Positions 1 through 9,469 of a stretch of 64,000 bases of DNA are shown here, one piece after another. The notes below the pieces were generated by a model. The model was not told the origin of the DNA. It worked only from the letters and a program-made list of their open reading frames with translations, and did not search any database. Every line of letters begins with the position of its first letter. Position 1 is the first letter of the stretch. The position numbers and the translations under genes were made by a program. This DNA comes from Vicia villosa (lineage: Eukaryota; Streptophyta; Magnoliopsida; Fabales; Fabaceae): positions 434,001 through 498,000 of the forward strand of contig NW_026705329.1 of the NCBI RefSeq assembly GCF_029867415.1. The letters are read 5' to 3'.

Positions 1-144
1 AAATCATCTCTGCGGGGGTGGACTGGAGTAGCTTCGTTAACAGCGAACCAGGATAAAAATAATTGTGCAATTTATTTTTATCGTCCAAGATTTGAAGTCA
101 CACTTATTCAATCCCCCCCTTTCTAAGTGTTTTTCTATCCTTCA
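1..144 (+). mobile_element. 3' end of a SIRE-type LTR (element or solo LTR lies mostly outside the window)
   Basis: The first 144 bases match the last part of the other SIRE LTRs here: the GGGGGTGGACTGGAGTAG stretch, AACCAGGATAAAAAT, a C-tract and the terminal TTTTTCTATCCTTCA. The LTR ends at TTCA and is followed by GATAG, which would be one copy of its 5-bp target duplication. The other copy lies outside the window, so solo LTR and 3' LTR cannot be told apart. Confidence 0.85.
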
Positions 145-552
145 GATAGTAGTCCATACACCTACTGACTCCCGTGGAGAGGTGGATATGAATGCGCTTC
201 TACAAAAAGATGTCCGAAAGGAATGTTTGCTTGAAGAAGGTAACTCAGCTGGTAGTATGAAGAAGTTTGGTAATGACTTTTCAAAGAAGTTTCGTCAGAA
301 TTTTAATGTGCTTAATGCAAAGTGGTGCTAAGATAATAAGTTCATCTGGATCCCCAAGTGATAATGTTGGTTTAGTATTTATATTCCAAAGGAAGGGAAA
401 TCTACCTTGACTCACAATGTCAAGTGTTGGCTTCTTAATTTGGTTAGACCGTTTCTTTCCTTAGCTTTTATTTTACGCAATAGGATAGCCTCTTCATCTC
501 CTCCCATTCTTAAATTTTCAAAATCTTCTCCCTTTTTCAAAAACCTTCTTAT
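145..552. repeat. Probable left part of an Ogre-like LTR or its flank, no gene
   Basis: This is 408 bp between two SIRE LTRs. Its right end (about 490-552, CTTCATCTCCTCCCATTCTT onward) continues without a break into 1771 once the solo LTR and one CTTAT duplication are removed. Together they read as one LTR whose 3' part resembles Ogre/Tat LTRs. The left 250 bp holds only an open frame without recognisable domains, which I do not treat as a gene. The family call rests on remembered Ogre LTR sequence. Confidence 0.5.
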
Positions 553-1770
553 TGAAGGATAGAAAAACACTTAGAAAGGGGGGGGGGTTTGAATAAGTGT
601 AGTCTAAAAACTTGAACGATAAAAACAATATGCACAGTTATTTTTATCCTGGTTCGTTGTTAACTAAACTACTCCAGTCCACCCCCACGGAGTGATTTAC
701 CTCACTTGAGGATTTAATCCACTAATCGCAACAGATTACAATGGTTTTCCACTTAGTCCGCAACTAAGTCTTCTAGAGTATCCTGATCACAACCTGATCA
801 CTCCAGGAACAAATGCTTAGACACAAGCTAAGACTTTCTTAGAGTATCCTGACCACCACGTGATCACTCTAATTACAACTGCTTAGACACAAGCTAAGAC
901 TTCCTAGAGTATCCTGATCAACACTTGATCACTCTAGTTACTTACAAATTAATGTAATCTATTCTAAGAGTATTACAAATGCTTCTGAAAAGCTATAATC
1001 ACAACACTGATATTTCTCTTAACGTTTAAGCTTAATCTCACTAATATATTACAACAGCAATGTAGTGAGCTTTGATGAAGATGAAGTTTCTGAGCTTTGA
1101 ATTTGAACAGCGTTTCAGCAAGTCTTTCAGAATAATTTCGTTCAGAATTGGTAACCTTGCTTCTCATCAGAACTTCATATTTATAGGCGTTTGAGAAGAT
1201 GGCCGTTGGGCGCATTTAATGCTTTGCGTATTCCGTACAGCATTGCATTTAATGTTTCACGCTTTTGTCAACTACCTCGAGCCTTGTTCACGCTGTGTCT
1301 ACTGACGTTGCCTTTAATAGCTTCCAACGTTCCTTTTGTCAGTCAGCGTAGCCTGCCACCTGTACTTTCTTCTGATCTGATGTTTGTGAATATAATATTT
1401 GAATATCATCAGAGTCAAACAGCTTGGTGCATACCATCTTCTTGTCTTCTGACCTTGAAGTGCTTCTGAGCGTGATACCATGAGAACTTCAGTGCTTCTG
1501 CTTCTGATCTCAAGTTCTTCTGATGCTTTCATAGACCCATGTTCTGATTCTGCCTTGACCATCTTCTGATGTCTTGTCAGACCATGTTCTGATGTTGCAT
1601 GCTGAACCTTCTGAGACAAAGCTTCTGAGCGCTGATTTGTGCATACTCTTTATATATTTCCTGAAATGGAAATTGCAATGTATTAGAGTACCACATTATC
1701 TCACACAAAATTCATATCCTTGTTATCATCAAAACTAAGAATATTGATCAGAACAAATCTTGTTCTAACA
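553..1770 (-). mobile_element. Solo LTR of a SIRE-type element, TSD CTTAT
   Basis: This is a 1218-bp LTR in reverse orientation. It reads TGAAGGATAG at the left end and TTGTTCTAACA at the right, so it starts TGTTAGAACAAG on the minus strand. CTTAT lies on both sides (548-552 and 1771-1775), and no PBS, coding region or second LTR adjoins it, so it is a solo LTR. It is nearly identical to the M1 5' LTR at 9470-10693 (about 8 differences by eye). That LTR sits at exactly the same point of the same Ogre-like sequence. Confidence 0.9.
1178..1186 (-). promoter_or_regulatory. TATA box of the solo LTR
   Basis: The minus strand reads CTATAAATA in the GC-poor U3 part of the LTR. All SIRE LTRs in the window have the same motif in the context ACGCCTATAAATATGAAG. 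It is the likely LTR promoter core; the start site itself is not visible. Confidence 0.6.
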
Positions 1771-2381
1771 CTTATGTTTGCAAACCTTTTCAAAACCTTT
1801 TCTTTAAAATATCTTTTGCCCTTAGTGGCTTTTTCTTCAAAGTTTAGACACTGTTAATTGTCGAAACGAGTGGTTATACCCCACGATTTTGAAATTGATT
1901 GATATAATGAGATCTTTTCCGCGTGAGAGAGCTAGTGGCATACTCGTCGATTTTATCCGAGTTGGAGCCCTTCTTTCATTAGCGATGCAAGGAACTCGTT
2001 TGTTCTCATGCTCAAGATCAACGACTGAGTATTTCTCTCCAACGACGATAAAGTGTTTATTCATTTTAAAAACGTTTTTCCCTTTAAGCGGAACTACATT
2101 AGCTCTGACTTCTCCATTGCACCGAGGAGGTATGTAGGCACAAAGCTTAACGCTTTGCCGAGCTTATTTTAAAAATAAAACAAACCCTTTTTTTTAGCAA
2201 ACACAATACAAATTTTCAAAAAGGTTCCTGTGGAGTACCACAGATATGAGGGGTGCTTTAAACCTTCCCCTTATATAATCAACACCCGAACCTGAGTTCT
2301 CTTTCTTGTTTTAAAAACAAAACTTTGGGTTTTTCCGTTCTTTTCCCTTTTCCTTTGAAAAAATAAAGCGCGGTGGCGATT
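1771..2381 (+). repeat. Ogre-like (Tat lineage) LTR, 3' part, copy A
   Basis: About 611 bp resemble the downstream part of Ogre LTRs: a CCGAGGAGGTATGTAGGCAC segment, then GGAGTACCACAGATATGAGG, CCTTCCCCTTATATAATC and a final AAAGCGCGGTGGCGA. TGGCGA is how the Ogre primer-binding site (tRNA-Arg) begins. The match then breaks off, at 2381 into M1 3' UTR and at 11303 (copy B) into unrelated AT-rich DNA. Copies A and B differ by about 1.3%, much more than B and D. Confidence 0.65.
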
Positions 2382-2382
2382 A
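2381..2382. other. Junction J1: Ogre-like LTR joined to M1 3' UTR
   Basis: Left of the point the sequence follows 11303 (GGTGGCGATT, which there continues TCAAATG). Right of it the sequence is the inverted SIRE 3' UTR (AACAATCTCCCCCTGAG). In intact elements that stretch is preceded by CTGAAATT (reverse of 57823-57835). The two parents share ATT at the join. M1 therefore lacks about 150 bp of 3' UTR and its 3' LTR. Confidence 0.8.
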
Positions 2383-2386
2383 ACAA

Positions 2387-2416
2387 TCTCCCCCTGAGAT
2401 GAATAATCTCCCCCTG
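2387..2416 (-). promoter_or_regulatory. Repeated polypurine motifs in M1 3' UTR
   Basis: On the minus strand CAGGGGGAGA occurs twice, at 2396-2387 and 2416-2407, 20 bp apart. Intact S1 has three such copies at the same spacing (57791-57840) before its true PPT. Multiple PPT-like motifs upstream of the 3' LTR are known for Sireviruses. Confidence 0.7.
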
Positions 2417-2507
2417 AAATAAATACTCGAAGAACTTTAATAATAAAAGACTTCCCTGATTATTTCGGTAGAGACGATCACATAAGCTTCTGTCTTCTGA
2501 TAATTCA

Positions 2508-2830
2508 TAGCTTCTGACTTCTGCTTCCATTGGACAGCTTCAGAACTTGAATTTCTTTAGATCCCTAGAACACTCACAGCTTCTGATTCCTGCTTCCATT
2601 TAGGACAACTTTAGAACTTGAATTTCTTTGATCTTCAGAACATTCACAGCTTCTGATTCCTGCTTCCATTTAGGACAGCTTCAGAACTTGAATTTCTTTG
2701 ATCTTTAGAACATTCACAGCTTCTGATTCATGCTTCCATTTAGGACAGCTTCAGAACTTGAGTTTTCTGGATCTTTAGAACATTCACAGCTTCTGATTTC
2801 TGCTTCCCTCGGATAGCTTCAGAGCTTTGA
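2508..2830 (-). repeat. 70-bp tandem repeat array in M1 3' UTR (about 4.5 units)
   Basis: CAGCTTCTGAT recurs at 2577, 2647, 2717 and 2787, an exact 70-bp period, with degenerate edge units. Each unit carries TGCTTCCATTTAGGACAGCT and CAGAACTTGAATTTCTTTGA. S2 has the same array in the other orientation at 36112-36370. Confidence 0.85.
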
Positions 2831-3093
2831 ATTTCTTCTTACATCACTTCATGCTAGATTGTATCAGAACATTGTTGAATGTACCAGAGCATCATCAAAG
2901 CATCTCTACATCCTGAAATGTTACAGAACAAAACTAAACGACAAAAGTCAGCATGAATGAGTTAGAACATAAAATGTGTATCAGAACACAAAATATGTAT
3001 CAGGGCCATATAAGCCATATAGAATATATCAGATCTAATAGACAATGTATCAGAGCAAATAGACAATGATTTGGATCATATTCTATTATCAGA

Positions 3094-3247
3094 ATTTCTG
3101 ATCATTCTTCCTTCTTGCTTCTGATTCTGAAGCTTCCTAGCACTCAGCTTGCTTCAAGAATCCAAGAGCTATTTCTGATCATTCTTCCTTCTTGCTTCTG
3201 ATTCTGAAGCTTCCTAGCACTCAGCTTGCTTCAAGAATCCAAGAGCT
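3094..3247. repeat. 77-bp perfect tandem duplication
   Basis: ATTTCTGATCATTCTTCCTT starts at 3094 and again at 3171. The whole 77-bp unit, ending AAGAATCCAAGAGCT, is repeated back to back with no difference that I see. S1 and S2 have a single copy, so it arose in M1. Confidence 0.85.
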
Positions 3248-3400
3248 TGATTCATTTTGTTGCTTCTTATGTTGATCTTGAATCTTTGATTCCTGCAACA
3301 ACACAACTTAAAAACATAGAACTTTGCAAGTTCTGTTAGTAAATGTGGAGCCTTTTTACTCGGTAACTGATAATATTAATTAGATCATTTATCATATATT

Positions 3401-3413
3401 TCTCCCCCTTTTT
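3401..3413 (-). promoter_or_regulatory. Upstream PPT-like motif of M1
   Basis: The minus strand reads AAAAAGGGGGAGA after TGAC, identical to the motifs at 35605-35617 (S2) and 57115-57127 (S1). It lies about 1 kb upstream of the expected 3' LTR. Confidence 0.65.
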
Positions 3414-3559
3414 GTCATAACATCAAAAAGCATAAAAGATTCAGATGTAAAGCAAGAGACAAAAGGAAAGAAACATAAATAACTTTTCATTGATTTCAAC
3501 AAGAAGGATTACAAAAGATGTATGCAGGAAAATAGATGCAACAAGGAAAGAAAACTACA

Positions 3560-3930
3560 AAGACCAAAGGACTAAGACCCTAGCCTACGCAAAGACTGCG
3601 CAAACAACTCAAGAACCCTCTGGTCTTCAGTTTGTTCAGCCATGAAAGCTTGAAAACTCTTCATGCCTGTCCAGACTAGAACCTCCACTGTAGGAGAGAT
3701 CCAAGAGACCAAAGAGGAAGTGAGGGACAGTTCATAGACAGGGAGCTAATGTTGCAAACGGGCTCCAGTGACTCAAGAAGGTCTTCTTCCTTTGGATAAA
3801 TGTTGATAACAGCATTGAAGAAGAGATCTGTCTTGAAAGAGACTTGGAGAGCCATCCCAAGATATGCTTCACATCCTGTAACTGATTAACCCTTCCATCC
3901 GTTCTCATTGAGTTGAAAGGATTCATGATG
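3560..3930 (-). pseudogene. Remnant of the Sirevirus env-like ORF in M1
   Basis: On the minus strand an ATG at about 3926 opens a frame starting M-N-P, as in the S1 env-like ORF (55554). It runs only through unrelated and frame-broken sequence. The region near 3585-3600 resembles the very end of the S1 env-like gene, with GCTAGGGTC before the stop. The central and coiled-coil parts are absent, so M1 carries a heavily deleted third ORF. The upstream leader (3930-4438) contains a purine-rich A/G stretch and no gene. Assignment is by position and short similarities only. Confidence 0.45.
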
Positions 3931-4438
3931 AACGCTAGGTTGAAGATGAATGAACTAGGGTTTATGCCAAAGAAAAACTTTGTTGGGGACAAGAGAGAAA
4001 AAGAAAGAGAAAGAGAGCCAAGACTTATTGAAAAAAAAATGCAACGAAATGAAGGAATAAATAGAGGGAAAAAGAAGAGGGAAACGTTCGAGGAATATAA
4101 AAAAGAAAAGAAGGACAATAAAAGAAATGATGAATGGCATTTAATGTAACATGACGTGAGGAGAGATAATAATGACAAAAGACGAGATTTGCACAGTTAC
4201 CTAAGTAGACGTCCCCTCAACTGCACGCACGCTTGTTTAGAAATAGTGAACACGCGTTTACCATCTGGATAGCCAGTTACAGCTGTTTTGCTTTTAAAGA
4301 GATTCTGAATCAACTTAGACAATGAAACGTTAGTAATAACTGAATCACAATTTCTAATTGATTTCAATCAGAACTTCTTATATAAAAAAAAATCCAATTT
4401 CATTTCAAAAGATACTCATACAAGATCTTCTCATCTTC

Positions 4439-7400
4439 TCATTCTGGGCATAAATCCATACTGATATTCTTCAGAATGAACTTAAACCTATCTTCAGCAA
4501 GGGGTTTTGTAAAGATATCAGCCCATTGATGGTCTGTATCCACAAAGTTTAAAGATATAACACCCTTCTGAACATAGTCCCTTATGAAATGATGTTTAAT
4601 CTCAATATGTTTAGCTTTTGAATGTAAAATAGGATTCTTAGATAAACATATAGCAGAAGTATTATCACAGAAAATAGGAATGTTACTCTCATATATCTGA
4701 TAATCTTCCAGCTGACTTCTCATCCAGAGCATTTGTGTGCTACAACCAGCAGCAGCAACATATTCTGCTTCTGTTGTTGAGAGGGCAATAGTAGCTTGCT
4801 TCTTGCTGTACCATGAGATCAGATGACTTCCAAGAAATTGACAACTTCCAGAAGTGCTCTTTCTTTCTATTCTATCTCCAGTATAGTCAGCATCACAGAA
4901 TCCTACTAAGTTGTAATCTTTAGATCTTCTGTAAACTAAACCAACATTAGTAGTACCTTTCAGATACCTTAGAATTCTCTTAACCGCTGTTAAATGAGAT
5001 TCTCTTGGATCTGATTGGAATCGAGCACACAAACAAACACTAAAGAGAATGTCAGGTCTATAAGCAGTTAGATATAGAAGAGATCCAATCATACCTCGGT
5101 ACAACTTCTGATCTACCTTCTTACTTACCTCATCCTTACCCAGTACACAAGTTGGATGCATAGGAGTTTTGGCTTCTTTGCTTTCAGAAAGATTAAACTT
5201 CTTCAGAAGTTCTTTCACATACTTCGTTTGATGAACATAGGTTCCATCGGAATTTTGGTTGATTTGAATCCCAAGGAAATACTTGAGTTCTCCCATCATG
5301 CTCATTTCAAATTCAGCCTGCATAGACTCAGCAAACTCCTTTCCAAGTGTAGCATTAGATGTTCCAAAGATAATATCATCAACATATATTTGACAAATTA
5401 AAATATCCTTTTTAAATGTTTTACAAAAGAGAGTAGTGTCCACTTTTCCTCTAGTGAAATCATTTTCCAGAAGGAAAGAACTCAAACGTTCATACCAAGC
5501 TCTGGGAGCTTGTTTCAATCCGTATAATGATTTCTTTAATTTGAAAACATGATTTGGAGACATGGAGTCTTCAAAACCAGGAGGTTGGTGGACATAAACT
5601 TCTTCATCTATATAACCATTTAAGAAGGCACTCTTGACATCCATCTGATAAAGAGTGATGTTGTGTTGAGTGGCAAAAGAAATTAATAGACGAATAGATT
5701 CTAACCTGGCCACTGGTGCAAAGGTTTCTGTATAATCAATCCCTTCTTGCTGACTATAACCCTGAGCAACCAGTCTGGCTTTGTTTCTTACCACTTCACC
5801 TTTATCACTTAGCTTGTTTCTGAAAACCCACTTAGTACCGATGATGTTAAATCCTTTTGGTCTAGGAACCAAGTCCCATACATCATTCCTTGTAAACTGA
5901 TTTAGTTCTTCTTGCATGGCAATTATCCAGTCTGTATCTTCTAGAGCTTGATCAACAGAAGTTGGCTCGATCAAAGAAACAAGACCTAATTGACATTCTG
6001 CATTGTTCTTAAGGAATGCCCTTGTTCTGATGGGATCATCTTTCTTTCCAAGGATCACATCTTCTGAATGAGCTGAGGCAAGTCTAGGTGATCTTCTGAT
6101 AGTTGGTTCTTCAGAAATCCTAAGATTCTCTAAAGATGCAGCAACTTGATCTTCTGATCCATTGCTTCTGAGACTACCAGCTTCTGCAGCTTTGCTTCTT
6201 GATTCTTCAACTTCTGATATATCAATATCAAAATCTGCAAAATTCTCAAACTGCTTTGATTTTTCAAGACCAAGCTTATCATCAAACCTGATATTGATTG
6301 ATTCTTCTACAATCAATGTTTCAGTATTGTATACTCTGTAGCCTTTAGAGCGTTCAGAATATCCAAGAAGGAAACATTTTTGTGCTTTGGAATCAAACTT
6401 ACCAAGATGATCTTTAGTATTCAGAATAAAACATACACATCCAAAAGGATGGAAATATGAAATGTTGGGATTTCTGTTCTTCCACAATTCATAAGGAGTC
6501 TTATTTAGAATAGGTCTGATAGAGATTCTATTCTGAATATAGCATGCAGTGTTAATTGCTTCTGCCCAGAAATGCTTAGCCATATTGGTTTCATTGATCA
6601 TGGTTCTGGCCATTTCTTGTAGAGTCCTATTCTTTCGCTCTACAACTCCATTTTGCTGTGGAGTTCTGGGGCAAGAGAAATCATGGGCAATACCATTTTC
6701 TTTGAAGAACTCCTCAAAGAATCTGTTCTCAAATTCGCCACCATGATCACTTCTGACCTTTATGATTTTACACTCTTTCTCAGATTGAATTTGAGTGCAG
6801 AATTCAAAGAACACTGAATGAGACTCATCCTTGTGTTTCAAGAACTTTACCCACGTCCAGCGGCTATAATCATCAACGATGACTAATCCATATTTCTTCC
6901 CTCTGACAGATGCTGTTTTGACTGGGCCAAACAGATCAATGTGCAAGAGTTCTAACAGCCTTGAGGTAGAAACAACATTCTTAGACTTGAATGCAGGTCT
7001 GGAGAACTTGCCCTTCTGACATGCTTCACAAAGAGCGTCTGATTTGAATTTCAGATTTGGGAGTCCTCTGACCAGATTTAGTTTGTTAATCTGAGAAATC
7101 TTTCTCAAACTAGCATGTCCTAATCTTCTGTGCCAGACCCATTGCTCCCCAGAAACAGACATAAGACAAGTCACCTTCTGCTTCTCAAGATCAGAAAGAT
7201 CAATCTTATAAATGTTGTTCTTCCTCTTGCCTGTAAATAGGATTGAGCCATCCTTCTGACTTACAGCCTTGCAAGACTTTTGATTAAAGATTATGTCATA
7301 ACCATTGTCACTTAATTGACTTATGGACAATAAGTTATGCGTTAATCCTTCAACAAGAAGTACATTAGTTATGGAAGGAGAGTTACCAAGACTTATGGTT

Positions 7401-7573
7401 CCATAGCCAATGATTTTGCCCTTCTGATCTCCTCCAAACTTGACTTCTCCACCTGGTTTAAGCACCAGGTCTTGGAATGTAGACCTTCTTCCCGTCATGT
7501 GTCGCGAGCACCCAGAGTCCAGGTACCATGACATTTTTCTTTCTGTCCTCTTTGCCGCCAAGGATATCTGCAA
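4439..7573 (-). CDS. M1 pol: protease, integrase, reverse transcriptase, RNase H
   Basis: One open frame of 1044 codons with all copia-order enzymes. Residue numbers count from the TTG at 7573, used only as a frame marker. Protease: D-S-G at 19-21. Integrase: zinc finger H148, H153, C182, C185, then D213, D276 and E312 of the DDE core. Reverse transcriptase: about 565-810, with YVDD at 730-733. RNase H: about 890-1040, with D894, E936 and D970. No internal stop or frameshift is visible. The frame overlaps the end of gag by 116 nt in another frame (+1 relative to gag), so expression should need frameshifting or re-initiation. One odd residue is Y at 838, where S1 and S2 have S in T-A-S-R-P-D. 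The products would make and integrate cDNA. The element's own 3' LTR is missing, so any activity would be in trans. Confidence 0.92.
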   Translation of the reverse strand: MQISLAAKRTERKMSWYLDSGCSRHMTGRRSTFQDLVLKPGGEVKFGGDQKGKIIGYGTISLGNSPSITNVLLVEGLTHNLLSISQLSDNGYDIIFNQKSCKAVSQKDGSILFTGKRKNNIYKIDLSDLEKQKVTCLMSVSGEQWVWHRRLGHASLRKISQINKLNLVRGLPNLKFKSDALCEACQKGKFSRPAFKSKNVVSTSRLLELLHIDLFGPVKTASVRGKKYGLVIVDDYSRWTWVKFLKHKDESHSVFFEFCTQIQSEKECKIIKVRSDHGGEFENRFFEEFFKENGIAHDFSCPRTPQQNGVVERKNRTLQEMARTMINETNMAKHFWAEAINTACYIQNRISIRPILNKTPYELWKNRNPNISYFHPFGCVCFILNTKDHLGKFDSKAQKCFLLGYSERSKGYRVYNTETLIVEESINIRFDDKLGLEKSKQFENFADFDIDISEVEESRSKAAEAGSLRSNGSEDQVAASLENLRISEEPTIRRSPRLASAHSEDVILGKKDDPIRTRAFLKNNAECQLGLVSLIEPTSVDQALEDTDWIIAMQEELNQFTRNDVWDLVPRPKGFNIIGTKWVFRNKLSDKGEVVRNKARLVAQGYSQQEGIDYTETFAPVARLESIRLLISFATQHNITLYQMDVKSAFLNGYIDEEVYVHQPPGFEDSMSPNHVFKLKKSLYGLKQAPRAWYERLSSFLLENDFTRGKVDTTLFCKTFKKDILICQIYVDDIIFGTSNATLGKEFAESMQAEFEMSMMGELKYFLGIQINQNSDGTYVHQTKYVKELLKKFNLSESKEAKTPMHPTCVLGKDEVSKKVDQKLYRGMIGSLLYLTAYRPDILFSVCLCARFQSDPRESHLTAVKRILRYLKGTTNVGLVYRRSKDYNLVGFCDADYTGDRIERKSTSGSCQFLGSHLISWYSKKQATIALSTTEAEYVAAAGCSTQMLWMRSQLEDYQIYESNIPIFCDNTSAICLSKNPILHSKAKHIEIKHHFIRDYVQKGVISLNFVDTDHQWADIFTKPLAEDRFKFILKNISMDLCPE

Positions 7574-9383
7574 CAGAAATTATCTTCTTCTTAGGTACCC
7601 ACAATTTCTTGGGTCCTTTTTTGTTAGTTCTCCTCAAGTTCTGATTGAACTTGGGTTTAGCAAAATATTTAACAGGAGGAACAGTATGATACTTCTTATT
7701 CTGAGTTCCATGATATTTCTTAGATTGTGTCACATGCTTCTTGGTGTGTGTTATGTGAAAACTTTGTGCATGTGATGTGTGCTTAATATCATGGGAGTGG
7801 CCAAATTTAAATTGGTTATACAGAGGCTTGTATGATATTTTCATATCATCCACAGATTCAAGCTTGTATAGGATTTCACCCTCATAACCAATGCCAACTC
7901 TCTTGTTCCCAGACACAGCATATATCATAGAAGCTAGCTGACTTCTGCCAATACTTCTAGATAAGAACTTCCTGAAACTTAAATCATATTCTTTCAGAAT
8001 ATGATTCAGACTGGGAGTGGATTTTTCTGAATCAGAAGGAGATCCAACATTATTGGATAATTTTAAAACTTTTTCTTTTAATTCAGAATTTTCCAACTCA
8101 AGCTTCTTAGTTTCAAATTCAAATTGCTTTTTCAGCTTTTTGTATTTGATACTAAGATGAGCTTTTAATTCAAGAAGCTCTGTTAGACTGGAAACTAACT
8201 CTTCTCTAGATAGTTCAGAAAATACCTCTTCAGAATCTGATTCTGATGTAGATTCTGATCCATCATCTTCTGTCGCCATCAGCGCAAAGTTTGCCTGCTC
8301 TCCTTCAGAGTCTGATCCTGATTCTGATTCAGAATCATCCCATGTTGCCATAAGACCTTTCTTCTTATGAAACTTCTTCTTGGGATTCTCCTTCTGAAGT
8401 TTCAGACATTCATTCTTGTAATGTCCAGGCTCATTGCACTCATAGCATACAACCTTCTTCTTGTCAGATCTTCTGTCACCAGAAGATTCTCCACGTTCAA
8501 ATCTCTTTGAACTTCTGAAGCCTCTGAACTTCCTTTGCTTGCTCTTCCAGAGTTGGTTTACCCTTCTGGAGATCATGGACAGTTCATCTTCTTCTTCAGA
8601 TTCTGATTCTTCAGGATCTTCTTCTCTAGCCTGAAAAGCGTTAGTGCATTTTTTAACATTAGATTTTAATGCAATAGACTTACCTTTTTTCGGAGGCTCG
8701 TTTGCGTCCAGCTCAATTTCATGGCTTCTCAAGGCACTGATAAGCTCTTCCAAAGAAACTTCATTCAGATTCTTGGCAATCTTGAATGCAGTCACCATTG
8801 GATCCCATCTTCTGGGTAAGCTTCTGATGATCTTCTTTACATGATCAGCCTTGGTGTAGCCTTTGTCCAGAACTCTTAATCCAGCAGTCAGAGTTTGAAA
8901 TCTTGAAAACATCTTCTCAATGTCTTCATCATCCTCCATCTTGAAGGCTTCATATTTCTGGATTAGAGCAAGAGCTTTAGTCTCCTTGACTTGAGCATTT
9001 CCCTCATGGGTCATTTTCAATGACTCATATATATCATGGGCAGTTTCCCTGTTAGATATCTTCTCATACTCAGCATGAGAGATAGCATTCAGCAAAACAG
9101 TCCTACATTTATGATGATTCTTGAAATCTTTCTTTTGATCATCAATCATTTCGCTTCTCGTGAGCCTTACACCAGTAGCTTTAACAGGATGTTTGTAACC
9201 ATCCAACAGAAGATCCCATAGATCAGCATCCAGACCAAGAAAGTAACTTTCCAGTTTATCTTTCCAATATTCAAAGTTTTCACCATCGAATATTGGTGGT
9301 CTAGTATAACCATTGTTACCATTGTATTGCTCAGCAGAGCCAGATGTAGATGCAGTTGGATTTGATTGAGATTCACCAGCCAT
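7458..9383 (-). CDS. M1 gag (Sirevirus-type, 641 aa)
   Basis: Structural capsid/nucleocapsid polyprotein. The ATG at 9383 follows the PBS by about 70 nt and gives MAGES, like the start of S1 gag. The copia gag domain (UBN2 type) spans about residues 30-235. A single CCHC knuckle lies at C313-C326 (CYECNEPGHYKNEC). An acidic Ser/Glu stretch covers 346-387, a heptad-like Lys/Glu/Leu segment about 395-445, and a His/Lys-rich segment the last 100 residues. The long C-terminal extension is what distinguishes Sirevirus gag from ordinary copia gag. The frame runs past the start of the pol frame and stops at 7458. A second copy is at 36596-38521. Confidence 0.92.
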   Translation of the reverse strand: MAGESQSNPTASTSGSAEQYNGNNGYTRPPIFDGENFEYWKDKLESYFLGLDADLWDLLLDGYKHPVKATGVRLTRSEMIDDQKKDFKNHHKCRTVLLNAISHAEYEKISNRETAHDIYESLKMTHEGNAQVKETKALALIQKYEAFKMEDDEDIEKMFSRFQTLTAGLRVLDKGYTKADHVKKIIRSLPRRWDPMVTAFKIAKNLNEVSLEELISALRSHEIELDANEPPKKGKSIALKSNVKKCTNAFQAREEDPEESESEEEDELSMISRRVNQLWKSKQRKFRGFRSSKRFERGESSGDRRSDKKKVVCYECNEPGHYKNECLKLQKENPKKKFHKKKGLMATWDDSESESGSDSEGEQANFALMATEDDGSESTSESDSEEVFSELSREELVSSLTELLELKAHLSIKYKKLKKQFEFETKKLELENSELKEKVLKLSNNVGSPSDSEKSTPSLNHILKEYDLSFRKFLSRSIGRSQLASMIYAVSGNKRVGIGYEGEILYKLESVDDMKISYKPLYNQFKFGHSHDIKHTSHAQSFHITHTKKHVTQSKKYHGTQNKKYHTVPPVKYFAKPKFNQNLRRTNKKGPKKLWVPKKKIISVADILGGKEDRKKNVMVPGLWVLATHDGKKVYIPRPGA

Positions 9384-9455
9384 CTTTTACTGAAGCGTTT
9401 TTCTCTTCCTGAATCTTTTCTAAACACGGTTAAGTGCTTGCACCTTAGAACCGGC

Positions 9456-9467
9456 GCTCTGATGCCA
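9456..9467 (-). promoter_or_regulatory. M1 primer-binding site (iMet-like)
   Basis: The minus strand reads TGGCATCAGAGC two nucleotides inside the 5' LTR end. This matches the 3' end of plant initiator tRNA-Met except for C in place of T at the fourth position, a possible wobble pair. The same PBS occurs in S1 and S2. Confidence 0.85.
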
Positions 9468-9469
9468 AT

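Noticed and set aside
65..331. 88-codon frame across the first LTR end and its flank
   Set aside because: It begins inside an LTR and crosses the insertion boundary, and no domain is recognisable.
1314..1619. Recurrent ~100-codon frames in SIRE LTRs (also near 10237, 15262, 21925, 39374, 44424)
   Set aside because: They lie in LTR U3, overlap other open frames on the same DNA, have no domain, and result from the TCAGAAG-rich, stop-poor composition. Similar lengths only reflect LTR homology.
2577..2830. CRISPR-like array
   Set aside because: The 70-bp units are contiguous tandem repeats without unique spacers, in a plant retroelement UTR.
3732..4178. 148-codon minus-strand frame upstream of the M1 env-like remnant
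   Set aside because: Low-complexity Ser/Phe/Leu from a pyrimidine-rich leader; it corresponds to the untranslated stretch before the third ORF in S1 and S2.
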